48,254 nucleotides of DNA from Clostridia bacterium (GCA_024404245.1 JAKSQH010000005.1:1-48254), one strand, 5' to 3'; shown: positions 24,887-33,488, numbered from the stretch's first letter. A program made the numbers and translations. The notes: generated from the sequence alone by a model not told the origin.

Positions 24887-25591
24887 ATGCGCCTGTTCGC
24901 GATTGGGGATCTGCATCTGCCGGGTCAGCAGGAAAAACCGATGGATGTGTTCGGTCCTCAGTGGAACGGGCATTTTTTTCGTCTGTCCGGGGCTTGGAGG
25001 GAGAAGGTCGCGCCGGAGGATACCGTCCTGATTCCGGGAGACATCAGCTGGGCTATGACGATGGAGCAGGTGCGGGATGATCTGCAGGCAATCGGTGAAT
25101 TGCCGGGACGCAAAATACTGCTCAAAGGCAACCATGATTACTGGTGGTCTTCACTGACGAGGGTCCGTTCGGCACTTCCCGCCGGCATGTCCGCCCTGCA
25201 GAATGATGCGGTGGATATCGGACCGGCGGTGATCTGCGGCACCAGGGGCTGGATGATACCGACCGGCGATACTTTGCTTTCCGAACCGGACGAAAAGCTT
25301 TACCGGCGCGAGGCGGTCCGCCTTTCAATCAGTATTGACGCCGCGGAAAAGATCGCCCGCGGCAGACCGGTCATCGCGATGTTCCATTTTCCGCCGCTGT
25401 ATGGTGACGGCCAGACATCCGCGTTTTCGGACCTGCTTGAAGAACGAGGTATCAGGTATGCCGTTTACGGGCATCTGCACGGCAAAGGGATTGCCGCGGC
25501 ATTCAACGGCACTTTGAACGGAGTACGGTATCAGCTTGTTTCAGCTGACGGCATTGACTTTTCACCGGTTGAAATATTAAGTTTTGATTAA
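24887..25591 (+). CDS. Calcineurin-like metallophosphoesterase
   Basis: A 234-residue cytoplasmic metallophosphatase with the full dimetal signature: GDLHL near the N-terminus, PGDISWA, KGNHDYWW, MFHFPP and YGHLHGKG at the C-terminus. This layout matches a conserved Firmicute family annotated as predicted phosphohydrolases (YkuE/ICC-like) whose substrate is not known. Start ATG at 24887 after AAGGGGA. Probably cotranscribed with the zinc-ribbon gene; a clear terminator follows at 25617. Confidence 0.87.
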   Translation: MRLFAIGDLHLPGQQEKPMDVFGPQWNGHFFRLSGAWREKVAPEDTVLIPGDISWAMTMEQVRDDLQAIGELPGRKILLKGNHDYWWSSLTRVRSALPAGMSALQNDAVDIGPAVICGTRGWMIPTGDTLLSEPDEKLYRREAVRLSISIDAAEKIARGRPVIAMFHFPPLYGDGQTSAFSDLLEERGIRYAVYGHLHGKGIAAAFNGTLNGVRYQLVSADGIDFSPVEILSFD

Positions 25592-25616
25592 TTTTAATAC
25601 GCGCAATTGTCATATG

Positions 25617-25645
25617 GATCCGCAACCTGTGCGGGTCTTTTTTTT
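25617..25645 (+). terminator. Terminator before the dcw cluster
   Basis: GATCCGCA/TGCGGGTC (one G-U) with a 5-base loop is followed by eight T. Confidence 0.9.
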
Positions 25646-25782
25646 ATGCACACAAAATGTGGTACAGGCAAAACTTGGACAACCCAATTAACACAATTAA
25701 ATATTACAAATATATTACAAAAATATGAATAGCATGAAACAGACTAAACATAATTGTGAAAAATAGCAATGCTTCGCGAGTA

Positions 25783-25811
25783 TTGCGCAGATGAATACGA
25801 TGTTGTATGAT
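25783..25811 (+). promoter_or_regulatory. mraZ (dcw cluster) promoter
   Basis: TTGCGC and TATGAT are 17 bp apart. Upstream, 25680-25740 is very AT-rich, with ATATTACAAA repeated at 25701 and 25712 (11-bp step), like an UP element. An imperfect 8-bp inverted repeat GCAATGCT/AGTATTGC (25766-25786) overlaps the -35 box. Confidence 0.65.
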
Positions 25812-25822
25812 ATGTGTGGAAA

Positions 25823-25870
25823 AGGGGTAGACATGACCTAAAATAGGGTGAAAAGTGGTAGAAAGGTGGC
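25823..25870 (+). promoter_or_regulatory. Putative MraZ operator boxes
   Basis: Boxes AGGGGT (25823), TAGGGT (25844), AGTGGT (25854) and GGTGGC (25865) are spaced 21, 10 and 11 bp. MraZ is known to bind short G-rich direct repeats at one-turn spacing in front of its own gene. The last box contains the apparent ribosome site of mraZ. Confidence 0.6.
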
Positions 25871-25877
25871 GATAAAC

Positions 25878-26372
25878 GTGGCTGAGGCACAGGATGAACC
25901 GAAAACGAAGCTGCGCTTTATCGGCTCCTACAACCACACAATGGACGCTAAGGGCCGTATGGTGATCCCGCAGGTTTTCAGAGATCAGCTGGGCGACACC
26001 TTCTGTATTGCCCCGTCGCTGGATTTCAGCTCAATCGCGATCTATCCGAACGAAAAATGGGAAGAACGGAGTCACGCGTATGAGAAGCTCGGAAAACTGA
26101 ATCCGGGGCTTAATCAATACCTGGAACAGTTCTACGCCATGAGCTACGACAACCAGACCTGTGACGGACAGGGCCGCGTGCTGCTGCCGGCCAATCTCCG
26201 GCAGAAAGTGCTGAAGGATGACCGCGAGGTCGAAATTACCGGGGCGCACGATTATGTGCGCGTGGTCACCGCTGTGGCTGCCGCCGACGCGTGGGAGAAG
26301 TTCAGAAGCGAGCTGCCTGATCTGCTGGAAATGATCGGCCGGCTTGAACAGCAGAACGCGGACAGGGAATGA
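25878..26372 (+). CDS. mraZ: Transcriptional regulator MraZ
   Basis: A 164-residue regulator made of two SpoVT/AbrB-type half-domains. The first carries SYNHTMDAKGRMVIP (DxxGR) and the second TCDGQGRVLLPANLR (DxxGR); such proteins form rings that bind direct repeats and repress the dcw operon. Start GTG at 25878 is chosen: AAGGTGG lies 8 bases upstream and the family begins close to LRFIGSYNHT. A longer in-frame GTG at 25848 lacks a ribosome site. In most bacteria rsmH follows directly; here it does not. Confidence 0.93.
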   Translation: MAEAQDEPKTKLRFIGSYNHTMDAKGRMVIPQVFRDQLGDTFCIAPSLDFSSIAIYPNEKWEERSHAYEKLGKLNPGLNQYLEQFYAMSYDNQTCDGQGRVLLPANLRQKVLKDDREVEITGAHDYVRVVTAVAAADAWEKFRSELPDLLEMIGRLEQQNADRE

Positions 26373-26443
26373 CATACAGACCGCCGGATGATAACCGGGC
26401 GGGACGGATACAGAGTTTATAGGGATAAGGAGCTGCCGATGAT

Positions 26444-27040
26444 ATGACTTATGAAATGGCAGGCCGGCAGAACAGGCCGGGCGTTGCACGGAGGCAACGC
26501 CGGGGTGAGACAGACAGGCTTGTGAACTATGTGCAGGAAGCTGATGTCAGAAGAGAGAGAATATCCTGCAGATCAGATAAAGTGGACGCGATGTTCCGCG
26601 ATGACAACTGGCGCAAATATACGGTGGATACGGCCAATACAGGACGCAATCCCGTGGTTACGGACAGGAACGCCGGAAAGGTTTTCAGCCGTAACGGCGT
26701 GCGGTGGTCAATCGGTGCCTGGGCGATTTCAACACTGGCCGCGATTCTGGCGATTATCCTGATCGCGGATATCGCGGGAATCGGATATCAGAAGAAAGAA
26801 AAGGAAACGCTGGAGAAAAAGATCGCCGCGGTAAGCGCGTCCAACTCGGAAATGAGCACACAACTCGCACAGGAAGCAACGGACGCGAGCATCTGCATGA
26901 ACGCGGTCAACCTCAACCTTGTATCCTCACGGACGATTGAAGTGATCAGGCTGACGGTGCCTGATGACGCGACGCTTTTCCTGAGAACCGCGAACAGTTC
27001 TCTTGATACAGCGGGACTTGCAACCATCCTGGGAGACTGA
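26444..27040 (+). CDS. ftsL: FtsL/DivIC-like cell-division protein
   Basis: A 198-residue bitopic membrane protein. A basic cytoplasmic N-terminus of about 85 residues is followed by one TM segment (about 88-108) and a short periplasm-side coiled coil (KKEKETLEKKIAAVSASNSEM). A small globular end follows. Sequence identity to FtsL is not obvious; the assignment rests on this topology and on the position between mraZ and murE. The cytoplasmic part is longer than in most FtsL proteins. GGAG stands 11 bases before ATG 26444; a start at a later ATG is possible. Confidence 0.6.
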   Translation: MTYEMAGRQNRPGVARRQRRGETDRLVNYVQEADVRRERISCRSDKVDAMFRDDNWRKYTVDTANTGRNPVVTDRNAGKVFSRNGVRWSIGAWAISTLAAILAIILIADIAGIGYQKKEKETLEKKIAAVSASNSEMSTQLAQEATDASICMNAVNLNLVSSRTIEVIRLTVPDDATLFLRTANSSLDTAGLATILGD

Positions 27041-27057
27041 CATGTTATCAGTCTCCC
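27031..27057 (+). other. Perfect hairpin at the ftsL/murE junction
   Basis: GGGAGACTGA/TCAGTCTCCC forms a 10-bp stem with a 7-base loop. It includes the ftsL stop codon and is followed by GTTTCCC, not a proper T tract. It is either a weak terminator/attenuator or an RNA-processing site inside the operon. Confidence 0.6.
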
Positions 27058-27118
27058 GTTTCCCATGTTTTCGGGCGGGAATATGAACCATTTCGAAAAA
27101 AGAAAGGCCGGGATCTGA

Positions 27119-28582
27119 ATGAAACTGAGGGATATGCTGACTGAACTGCCTTATCTGAAGGATACCAGAGGTGATCTGGATACAGAAATATCGGAGCTTA
27201 CTTCCGGAAGCCGTGACAGAACAGACAGGGGCTTGTTTTTCTGTATCGTGGGCGCCCGGTTTGACGCGCATGAGTTTGCTTACGAAGCGGTGCAGAACGG
27301 GTGTGTGGCACTTGTGGTGGAAAGGTTCCTGCCGATTGATGTGCCGCAGATTCTTGTAAGCGACGGCCGCGCGGCAATGGCGAGAATCGCCGCGGCCTTT
27401 TACGGTTATCCGGCGCGCGGCATGAAACTCGTAGGTATTACCGGCACAAAAGGGAAAACGACAACAACCTATCTGCTCAAAGCAATCTGTGAGCAAGCCG
27501 GATTCAGGTGCGGTCTGATCGGTTCCACGGGTTCCGTGATCGGCAAACAGCGGCTGGACGGACATCTGACAACGCCGGATCCGATTGATCTGCAGAAGAT
27601 GCTCCGGAAGATGGCTGATGAAGACGTTCGGGTCGTATGCATGGAAGTTTCCGCGCACGCGATTGATATGTACCGGCTTGACGGAATGGTTTTTGAGGTC
27701 GGCTGCTATACAAACCTGAGTCAGGATCATCTGGATTATTTTTACAATATGGACCGGTACTTCGAAACCAAGAAGAAGTTCTTTACCTCTGATATGGTGC
27801 GAAACGCCGCCTTTAACGCGGACGAGGAAACGACCGCGCGGATTCTGCCGGATATCAGCGTTCCGTATGTCACGTACGGCATCGCGGCGGACACGGATAT
27901 CTACGCCCGCGACATCGAGATTACGGAGAACGGCGTAAGCTTTGATATTCAGCTTCGCGGTATGCACGAAGTACGCGTTGATCTGAAAATGACCGGACGC
28001 TTCAATGTATACAACGCGCTGGCGGCGGCGAGCTGCGCCCTGACGCTCGGTATTGAGCCGGAGGTTGTGCGTGACGGACTGCAGACCGTGACGAGCGTAC
28101 CCGGACGGATTGAGATGCTGCAGACCGGGACGCCTTATAAGGTCATTCTTGACTATTCACATTCTCCGGACGCGCTTGAAAACATTCTGACAACCGTACG
28201 TCAGTTTGCCCGCGGACGCGTGATTGCCCTTTTCGGCTGCGGCGGTGACCGGGATCAGGGAAAACGGCCCATGATGGGTGAAATCGGCGGAAGGCTGGCC
28301 GACTTCTGTATTCTGACATCGGATAACCCCCGCACAGAAGACCCGATGGTGATCCTTTCCGCTGTGGAAAAGGGCATCAGACCGACCGGAAAACCGTATA
28401 AGGTGATCGAAAACAGGCGGGATGCAATCCGTTACGCGCTTGACATGGCACAGGACGGTGATATTATCGTACTGGCCGGCAAAGGTCATGAAACGTATCA
28501 GGAGATCATGGGTGTCAAACGTCCGTTTGATGAAAAGGTGATCGTAAGCGAACTGCTTCGTGAAAAATACGAACGGAAATAA
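27119..28582 (+). CDS. murE: UDP-MurNAc-L-Ala-D-Glu:meso-diaminopimelate ligase
   Basis: A 487-residue Mur ligase adding the third amino acid to the peptidoglycan precursor in the cytoplasm. The ATP loop is GITGTKGKTTTTYL. The carbamylated-Lys region lies in the central domain near the family's HLDYF block, and the C-terminal domain has TSDNPRTEDP. The DNPR motif is that of meso-DAP-adding enzymes; L-Lys enzymes differ there, so the wall is probably of DAP type. It begins 78 bases after ftsL, where ftsI would normally stand. mraY follows after 21 bases. Confidence 0.95.
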   Translation: MKLRDMLTELPYLKDTRGDLDTEISELTSGSRDRTDRGLFFCIVGARFDAHEFAYEAVQNGCVALVVERFLPIDVPQILVSDGRAAMARIAAAFYGYPARGMKLVGITGTKGKTTTTYLLKAICEQAGFRCGLIGSTGSVIGKQRLDGHLTTPDPIDLQKMLRKMADEDVRVVCMEVSAHAIDMYRLDGMVFEVGCYTNLSQDHLDYFYNMDRYFETKKKFFTSDMVRNAAFNADEETTARILPDISVPYVTYGIAADTDIYARDIEITENGVSFDIQLRGMHEVRVDLKMTGRFNVYNALAAASCALTLGIEPEVVRDGLQTVTSVPGRIEMLQTGTPYKVILDYSHSPDALENILTTVRQFARGRVIALFGCGGDRDQGKRPMMGEIGGRLADFCILTSDNPRTEDPMVILSAVEKGIRPTGKPYKVIENRRDAIRYALDMAQDGDIIVLAGKGHETYQEIMGVKRPFDEKVIVSELLREKYERK

Positions 28583-28603
28583 ACGGGAAGAAGGAAAATC
28601 CGT

Positions 28604-29614
28604 ATGTACAGTATGATGGCGGCAGCGGCGGTTTCGGCGGCGATTGTGCTTCTGATCGGCCCCGGAATGATAAAATACCTGAAAAAACTGCACTTCGGGC
28701 AGACGATCTATGATCTCGGGCCGCAGGCGCACCAGACCAAACAGGGGACGCCTGTGATGGGCGGCCTGATGATGGCACTGTCCGTAACGGTTTGCACGCT
28801 TGTGTTCCATCCGGCTGTATGGAACGGCGGATGGGACTGGGCGCTCCCGCTCCTGTGCGTAAGCCTTTTGAGTATGGCTGTCGGTTTTGCCGATGACTTT
28901 ATCAAAGCCGTGAAAAAACGTCATGAAGGCCTGACACCCTGGCAGAAGATCGCCGGGCAGGTCATTGTCTCGGTCGGTTTCAGCGTATATTGCTATTTCT
29001 GCCCTTCCGTCGGTTCGAAAGTCGTGATTCCTTTTGTTCACGCGGAGTGGGATCTCGGGCTTTTCTATATTCCGCTGATGAGCCTGCTGGTTATTTTCAT
29101 TGTGAATTCCAGCAACCTCCAGGACGGCCTGGACGGTCTGCTGTCCACTGTGAACACGGTATCCGGCAGTGCCTGGAGCATGATCGCGCTGTTTATGATG
29201 CTTGGATGCGCCGGTAACGCGGCGGAAGCGTCCTCATACGGAACAACCGGGGTTTTCGCGCTGAGCATGACCGGCGCGTGCATCGCTTTCCTGCGGTTTA
29301 ACAGATATCCGGCTAAGATCTTTATGGGTGACACCGGATCCATGTTTATCGGCGGCGCGAATGTTGCCGTCGCCATGCTGACGCGGCAACCGTTCCTTTT
29401 GCTGTTTATGTTCGCGATGCCTGTCGTATCCAGCCTGAGCGTGATTATTCAGCGCTACTATTTCAAACTGACGCATGGGAAAAGAATATTCAAAATGTCT
29501 CCTCTGCATCATCATTTTGAGCTTTCGGGATACTCTGAAACGCAGATTGTTTCCATGTACGCGGGTATTACGGTCATCCTTTCACTGATTGCGGTGCTTG
29601 CGACTGTGCAGTAA
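28604..29614 (+). CDS. mraY: Phospho-N-acetylmuramoyl-pentapeptide transferase
   Basis: A 336-residue polytopic membrane enzyme making lipid I from UDP-MurNAc-pentapeptide and undecaprenyl phosphate. Conserved loops are visible: KQGTPVMGGLMM, the Asp pair in GFADDFIK, NSSNLQDGLDGL, the FMGDTGSMFIGG loop, and MSPLHHHFELSG at the C-terminus. About ten hydrophobic segments fit the family. Between murE and murD as in the standard dcw order. Confidence 0.96.
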   Translation: MYSMMAAAAVSAAIVLLIGPGMIKYLKKLHFGQTIYDLGPQAHQTKQGTPVMGGLMMALSVTVCTLVFHPAVWNGGWDWALPLLCVSLLSMAVGFADDFIKAVKKRHEGLTPWQKIAGQVIVSVGFSVYCYFCPSVGSKVVIPFVHAEWDLGLFYIPLMSLLVIFIVNSSNLQDGLDGLLSTVNTVSGSAWSMIALFMMLGCAGNAAEASSYGTTGVFALSMTGACIAFLRFNRYPAKIFMGDTGSMFIGGANVAVAMLTRQPFLLLFMFAMPVVSSLSVIIQRYYFKLTHGKRIFKMSPLHHHFELSGYSETQIVSMYAGITVILSLIAVLATVQ

Positions 29615-29650
29615 ACCGTTCGCGCCTTCTGAAGGCGCCGGAGGTATGAT

Positions 29651-31012
29651 ATGGAGTATACGGGGAAAAAAGTACTTGTTGTCGGAATGGCCAGAAGCGG
29701 AATTGCGGCGGCACAGCTGCTTTGCAAACACGGCGCCGTTGTAACCGTGAATGACAGCAAAACAGAGGAACAGCTGGAAGGGCAGCTTCAGGCGCTTGAG
29801 GGTGTCCCGGTCACACACGCGTTCGGACGCGGTGCCGCGGAACTGCTTGAGGGGAAGGACTGTCTCGTGATCAGCCCCGGTATCCCGGATACCGCTCCGT
29901 TTGTCGTGAAAGCGAAAGAAATGGGTTTGTACGTCATCGGCGAGCTTGAGCTTGCTTTTCAGCTGTCCAAGGGGACGATGGTTGCCGTCAGCGGAACAAA
30001 CGGAAAGACGACGACTGTATCGTTGCTCGGAGAGATCTTTACAAACGCGGGGAAGGCGACCCATGTTGTCGGCAATATCGGCTATCCGTATTCCCTTGCC
30101 GCGATGACCGCCAAAGCGCAGGATGTGGTGGTGTGTGAGGTATCGTCCTTCCAGATGGAAACGGCGGATACCTTTCACCCGCATGTGGCGGTGCTGACGA
30201 ACATCACCGAGGACCATCTGAACCGGCACGGAACGATGGAAGTCTATACCGAAATGAAGATGAGAATGTTCCGCCGCCAGACGGCTGAGGACTTCGCGAT
30301 TTTCAATGCCGATGATCCCGCGCTGAAAGGGCTGCACAGAAAAACACGCGCCAAAGTCATGTTCTTCTCCCGGCAGAAGGAAGTACCGTGCGGCGCGTTT
30401 GTGAGAAACGGACAGATCATCATCCGGACCGAAGAACAGGAGCGCGCCGTATGCGGGGTTGAGGAAGTCTTTATCCCCGGTCCGCATAACCTTGAAAACG
30501 CGCTGGCCGCGGTGTGCGCCGCGGCCGCGATGAATGTGCCGGCTCCCGTGATCCGGCATACGCTGAAGACATTCCGCGGCGTTGAGCACCGTATAGAAAC
30601 CGTGCGTGAGCTGGACGGTGTGACATATATCAATGACAGCAAGGGCACCAACACGGACTCGACAATCAAAGCGGTGCAGACGATGACAAAACCGACGGTC
30701 ATTATTCTGGGCGGCTATGATAAGCATTGCTCATTTACTCCTCTGGCGGAGGAAATGAAAAAGACCCCGGAGATCCGGCACGCGGTGCTGATCGGCGAAA
30801 CGGCGGATCAGATTGAAAGCGCGCTGAAGGAAGCGGGCTTTACATCGGCGGAACGTGCCGGGACACTGCAGGAAGCGGTTGAAAAATGCCGCCGCAAAGC
30901 GGAAAACGGATGGAACGTGCTCCTGTCTCCGGCGTGCGCCAGCTTTGACATGTTTTCGGATTATGAAGCCAGAGGCAGAATTTTCAAAGAAATCGTAAAC
31001 GCACTGCAGTAA
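29651..31012 (+). CDS. murD: UDP-MurNAc-L-alanine:D-glutamate ligase
   Basis: A 453-residue Mur ligase adding D-Glu to UDP-MurNAc-L-Ala. The N-terminal Rossmann-like domain starts LVVGMARSGIAAAQLL. The ATP loop is AVSGTNGKTTTVSLLG, the central domain contains TNITEDHLNRHG, and the third domain has VTYINDSKGTN and ILGGYDKHCSF. In the usual clostridial order ftsW and murG come next, but here ftsQ follows after 23 bases. Confidence 0.95.
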   Translation: MEYTGKKVLVVGMARSGIAAAQLLCKHGAVVTVNDSKTEEQLEGQLQALEGVPVTHAFGRGAAELLEGKDCLVISPGIPDTAPFVVKAKEMGLYVIGELELAFQLSKGTMVAVSGTNGKTTTVSLLGEIFTNAGKATHVVGNIGYPYSLAAMTAKAQDVVVCEVSSFQMETADTFHPHVAVLTNITEDHLNRHGTMEVYTEMKMRMFRRQTAEDFAIFNADDPALKGLHRKTRAKVMFFSRQKEVPCGAFVRNGQIIIRTEEQERAVCGVEEVFIPGPHNLENALAAVCAAAAMNVPAPVIRHTLKTFRGVEHRIETVRELDGVTYINDSKGTNTDSTIKAVQTMTKPTVIILGGYDKHCSFTPLAEEMKKTPEIRHAVLIGETADQIESALKEAGFTSAERAGTLQEAVEKCRRKAENGWNVLLSPACASFDMFSDYEARGRIFKEIVNALQ

Positions 31013-31035
31013 ATTAAGCACGGAAGGAAGAACAC

Positions 31036-32139
31036 ATGGATCAATCCGGCCGCAGACCGGGTGAACGCCCCGGCGGAAACAGCAACCCGGTACAGCAGAA
31101 TACATCCGGCGGACCCGCGATGCCGGGCTTCCGCCGGCAGCAGACCGGTGCCGGCATGCCCGCGCGGTATGGCGCGGATATTCCGGAATGGCAGAGAGAA
31201 ACTTGGGTCGGACCGAATCCCGCGGCAGCCGACCCTTTTGACGAGCCTGAAAGCGCGCCGGAACTGCGTGATCAGCGTTCCGATTCCCTGAACAACCGTA
31301 TGGGCGGGTTCTGGCAGGATCAGCAGACCGGAGGATATCAGTATACGGGCGCGCAGAATGTACAGCCGGAAATGCGGGACACGGAGAATGCGGGCACCGC
31401 GAAAAAACGTGCCGGCAAAAGACGGGCGGCACTGCTGATCGCGCTGCTCCTGCTGATCGGTCTTTGTGTTGCGCTGCGGCTGACGGTTTTCTCCGTGCGT
31501 GTGATCAACGTGGTCGGAAATGTGAATTACACGCGGGAACAGGTGATTGCCGGCTCCGGTGTGAAATACGGCATGAATCTGCTTACGCTTGACAGCGATA
31601 AGGTGGAAAGAGCCATCGAGAGCGATTACAATCTGCGGTTCCGCTATATGGAAAAGAAAATACCCGGCGAAATCGTTCTTTGCGTGCGTGAACGGGAAGC
31701 GATGGCCTATCTGAAATACTGCGGTATTTTCTACACGCTGGATAAAAGCGGAATGGTGCTGTTCGAAACGGAACAGACAGGTATCGAGCCGGCTTCACTG
31801 ACGGAACTGAAGGGCCTTGAAATCCGGAATATCAGACGCGGGCAGACAATCAGCCTCGCGCAGAATACACAGCAGCAGATACTGGAGACCCTTTTCCTTG
31901 AGGTGAAGGTACTCGGATGCGGTCCGCGTATCGCTTCGGCGGATCTGACAAGCCCGGATAACCTGTATCTGACGCTGAGAAGCGGCTTTTCAGTCGATTT
32001 GGGGAATACGGATCAGCTGCATATGAAACTGAGGAGTATGCTGCTTGTTGAGCAGAAACTGATTGAGCTGGGCTACAGTTCCGGTACAATTCGTGTATCA
32101 ACCCCGACGGAACCTACATTCACACCGGACGCGGTGTGA
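31036..32139 (+). CDS. ftsQ: Cell-division protein FtsQ/DivIB
   Basis: A 367-residue bitopic protein of the divisome core with FtsL and FtsB/DivIC. The N-terminal 120 residues are cytoplasmic, disordered and rich in Gly, Pro, Gln and Arg. One TM segment lies near 132-150 (ALLIALLLLIGLCVAL). The POTRA domain begins FSVRVINVVGNVNYTREQV and the FtsQ beta domain contains GEIVLCVREREAMAYL. The end (about 350-367) is a Thr/Pro tail. The long cytoplasmic part is typical in kind, but its Gln/Gly/Pro content is distinctive. Confidence 0.9.
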   Translation: MDQSGRRPGERPGGNSNPVQQNTSGGPAMPGFRRQQTGAGMPARYGADIPEWQRETWVGPNPAAADPFDEPESAPELRDQRSDSLNNRMGGFWQDQQTGGYQYTGAQNVQPEMRDTENAGTAKKRAGKRRAALLIALLLLIGLCVALRLTVFSVRVINVVGNVNYTREQVIAGSGVKYGMNLLTLDSDKVERAIESDYNLRFRYMEKKIPGEIVLCVREREAMAYLKYCGIFYTLDKSGMVLFETEQTGIEPASLTELKGLEIRNIRRGQTISLAQNTQQQILETLFLEVKVLGCGPRIASADLTSPDNLYLTLRSGFSVDLGNTDQLHMKLRSMLLVEQKLIELGYSSGTIRVSTPTEPTFTPDAV

Positions 32140-32183
32140 CATCTGAACATGCCGGTTTTGGAAATGACACACAATTGTTACAA

Positions 32184-32212
32184 AAAATGTGCGTAAAATG
32201 TAATAAAAATGT
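32184..32212 (+). repeat. Three AAAATGT repeats, 11-bp period, upstream of the ftsA promoter
   Basis: AAAATGT occurs at 32184, 32195 and 32206, exactly 11 bp apart, ending 9 bp before the -35 box. In-phase A-tracts suggest curved DNA or an UP-like element; a regulator site is also possible. Confidence 0.6.
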
Positions 32213-32221
32213 TCAAAACGC

Positions 32222-32250
32222 TTGCAAACACGCATGCAAGATACTATAAT
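32222..32250 (+). promoter_or_regulatory. ftsA-ftsZ promoter
   Basis: TTGCAA and TATAAT are 17 bp apart. CTTGCA-N8-TGCAAG (32221-32240) forms an inverted repeat over the -35 box and spacer, a possible operator. Confidence 0.7.
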
Positions 32251-32297
32251 AAATCCGTATAACATTGAGCTTAAAGGATCAGGGGGGCTTGAAGCCT

Positions 32298-33488
32298 ATG
32301 AAGACGACAGTAGCAGCGGTTGATTTCGGAACAAGCAAGATTGTGACGCTGGTCGCCGAAAACAGCGGAAACCAGCGTTGTGATATCATCGGCGCCGGTG
32401 TCGCTCCGTACGACGGATTCCTGAGCGAAGGGTGGAACAACCCGGAGCAGGTGAATAACGCGATCCGTGAGTCCGTTAAGGACGCGGAGGAACAGTGCGG
32501 CAGCAAGATCCATGAGATCAATGTAGGTGTGCCCGGAACATTTACCAAGGTTTTTGCTACGCGTGTGACTGTACCCCTGAAGGGAACCGATCCGCGTGTA
32601 AGCGCGAACGATGTTCAGAACGCGTTCCGCCTCGCGGCCGAGAACCTGACGGAGCTGCCCGGTGTTGTGATTCACTCCAGTCCCGCCTGGTTCATGGTTG
32701 ACAGCGGCAAGAAAACGCTTGAGCCCGTCGGCATGAAGGGCCGTGAGCTGGTCGCTTGTATTTCGTTTGTCGTCGGCGACCGTTTCTTTGTGGATGACGT
32801 TAGCAACCGCATGGCTGACCTCGGCATCGCGGTGACCGGTTTCTATTCCACCCCCGCGGGCGAAGCGATGCTGTATATGTCTGAGCAGGAACGCGACCGC
32901 ACATCCGTGCTGATTGATATCGGATATCTGAATACAGAAATTATCGGCGTTGAAGGCGATGCCATCATCTATCATGAGAACATCGAATACGCCGGGGGCA
33001 GAATCACCGCCGAGCTGGCGGAAAAGCTGGATATCACGATGGCGGCTGCCGAGGATATCAAGAGGCATTTCGTTTACGGCATCGAAACGGACGGCGAGAC
33101 CTATCAGGTCGCCGCGGCGGACGGTGAAAAGGGAACGAGCTTCAGCCGTGACCAGGTGAAGCCCGTTCTTTACGGAGCGGTTGATGAACTGGCTGGGATG
33201 ATCCGTGAAAAGCTGGATGATTTCGGCGGGCTCGGTAACTGGAGCAGCGTGTTTATGACCGGCGGGGCGCTGAGCTTTAACCGCGGCGGCAGGGAATATC
33301 TGGGCGGCAAGCTCGGAAAAGCCGTGCTGGAAACACCGCGGCGTACCACAAAGCTGAACAGCCATTCCTTCTCCAGCGCGCTGGGTCTGATGGACCTGAT
33401 TATTGACACTCTGGAACAGCAGCATCAGCCTTCAACGGGAATCGGCGGCAAGGTGAAAGGTTTCTTCCGCAGCCTGCTGGGCGGCTGA
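32298..33488 (+). CDS. ftsA: Cell-division protein FtsA
   Basis: A 396-residue actin-fold protein tethering FtsZ to the membrane. Nucleotide-binding phosphate-1 is AVDFGTSKIVTLV and phosphate-2 is SVLIDIGYLNTEIIG, with an adenosine-type motif in FMTGGALSFNRGG. Between them is the 1C subdomain. The C-terminus VKGFFRSLLGG is a short amphipathic helix of the membrane-targeting kind. ATG 32298 is chosen because the family starts at VAAVDFG; it lies about ten bases after a G-run. A promoter stands just upstream, so ftsA-ftsZ can be made independently of the murein genes. Confidence 0.92.
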   Translation: MKTTVAAVDFGTSKIVTLVAENSGNQRCDIIGAGVAPYDGFLSEGWNNPEQVNNAIRESVKDAEEQCGSKIHEINVGVPGTFTKVFATRVTVPLKGTDPRVSANDVQNAFRLAAENLTELPGVVIHSSPAWFMVDSGKKTLEPVGMKGRELVACISFVVGDRFFVDDVSNRMADLGIAVTGFYSTPAGEAMLYMSEQERDRTSVLIDIGYLNTEIIGVEGDAIIYHENIEYAGGRITAELAEKLDITMAAAEDIKRHFVYGIETDGETYQVAAADGEKGTSFSRDQVKPVLYGAVDELAGMIREKLDDFGGLGNWSSVFMTGGALSFNRGGREYLGGKLGKAVLETPRRTTKLNSHSFSSALGLMDLIIDTLEQQHQPSTGIGGKVKGFFRSLLGG

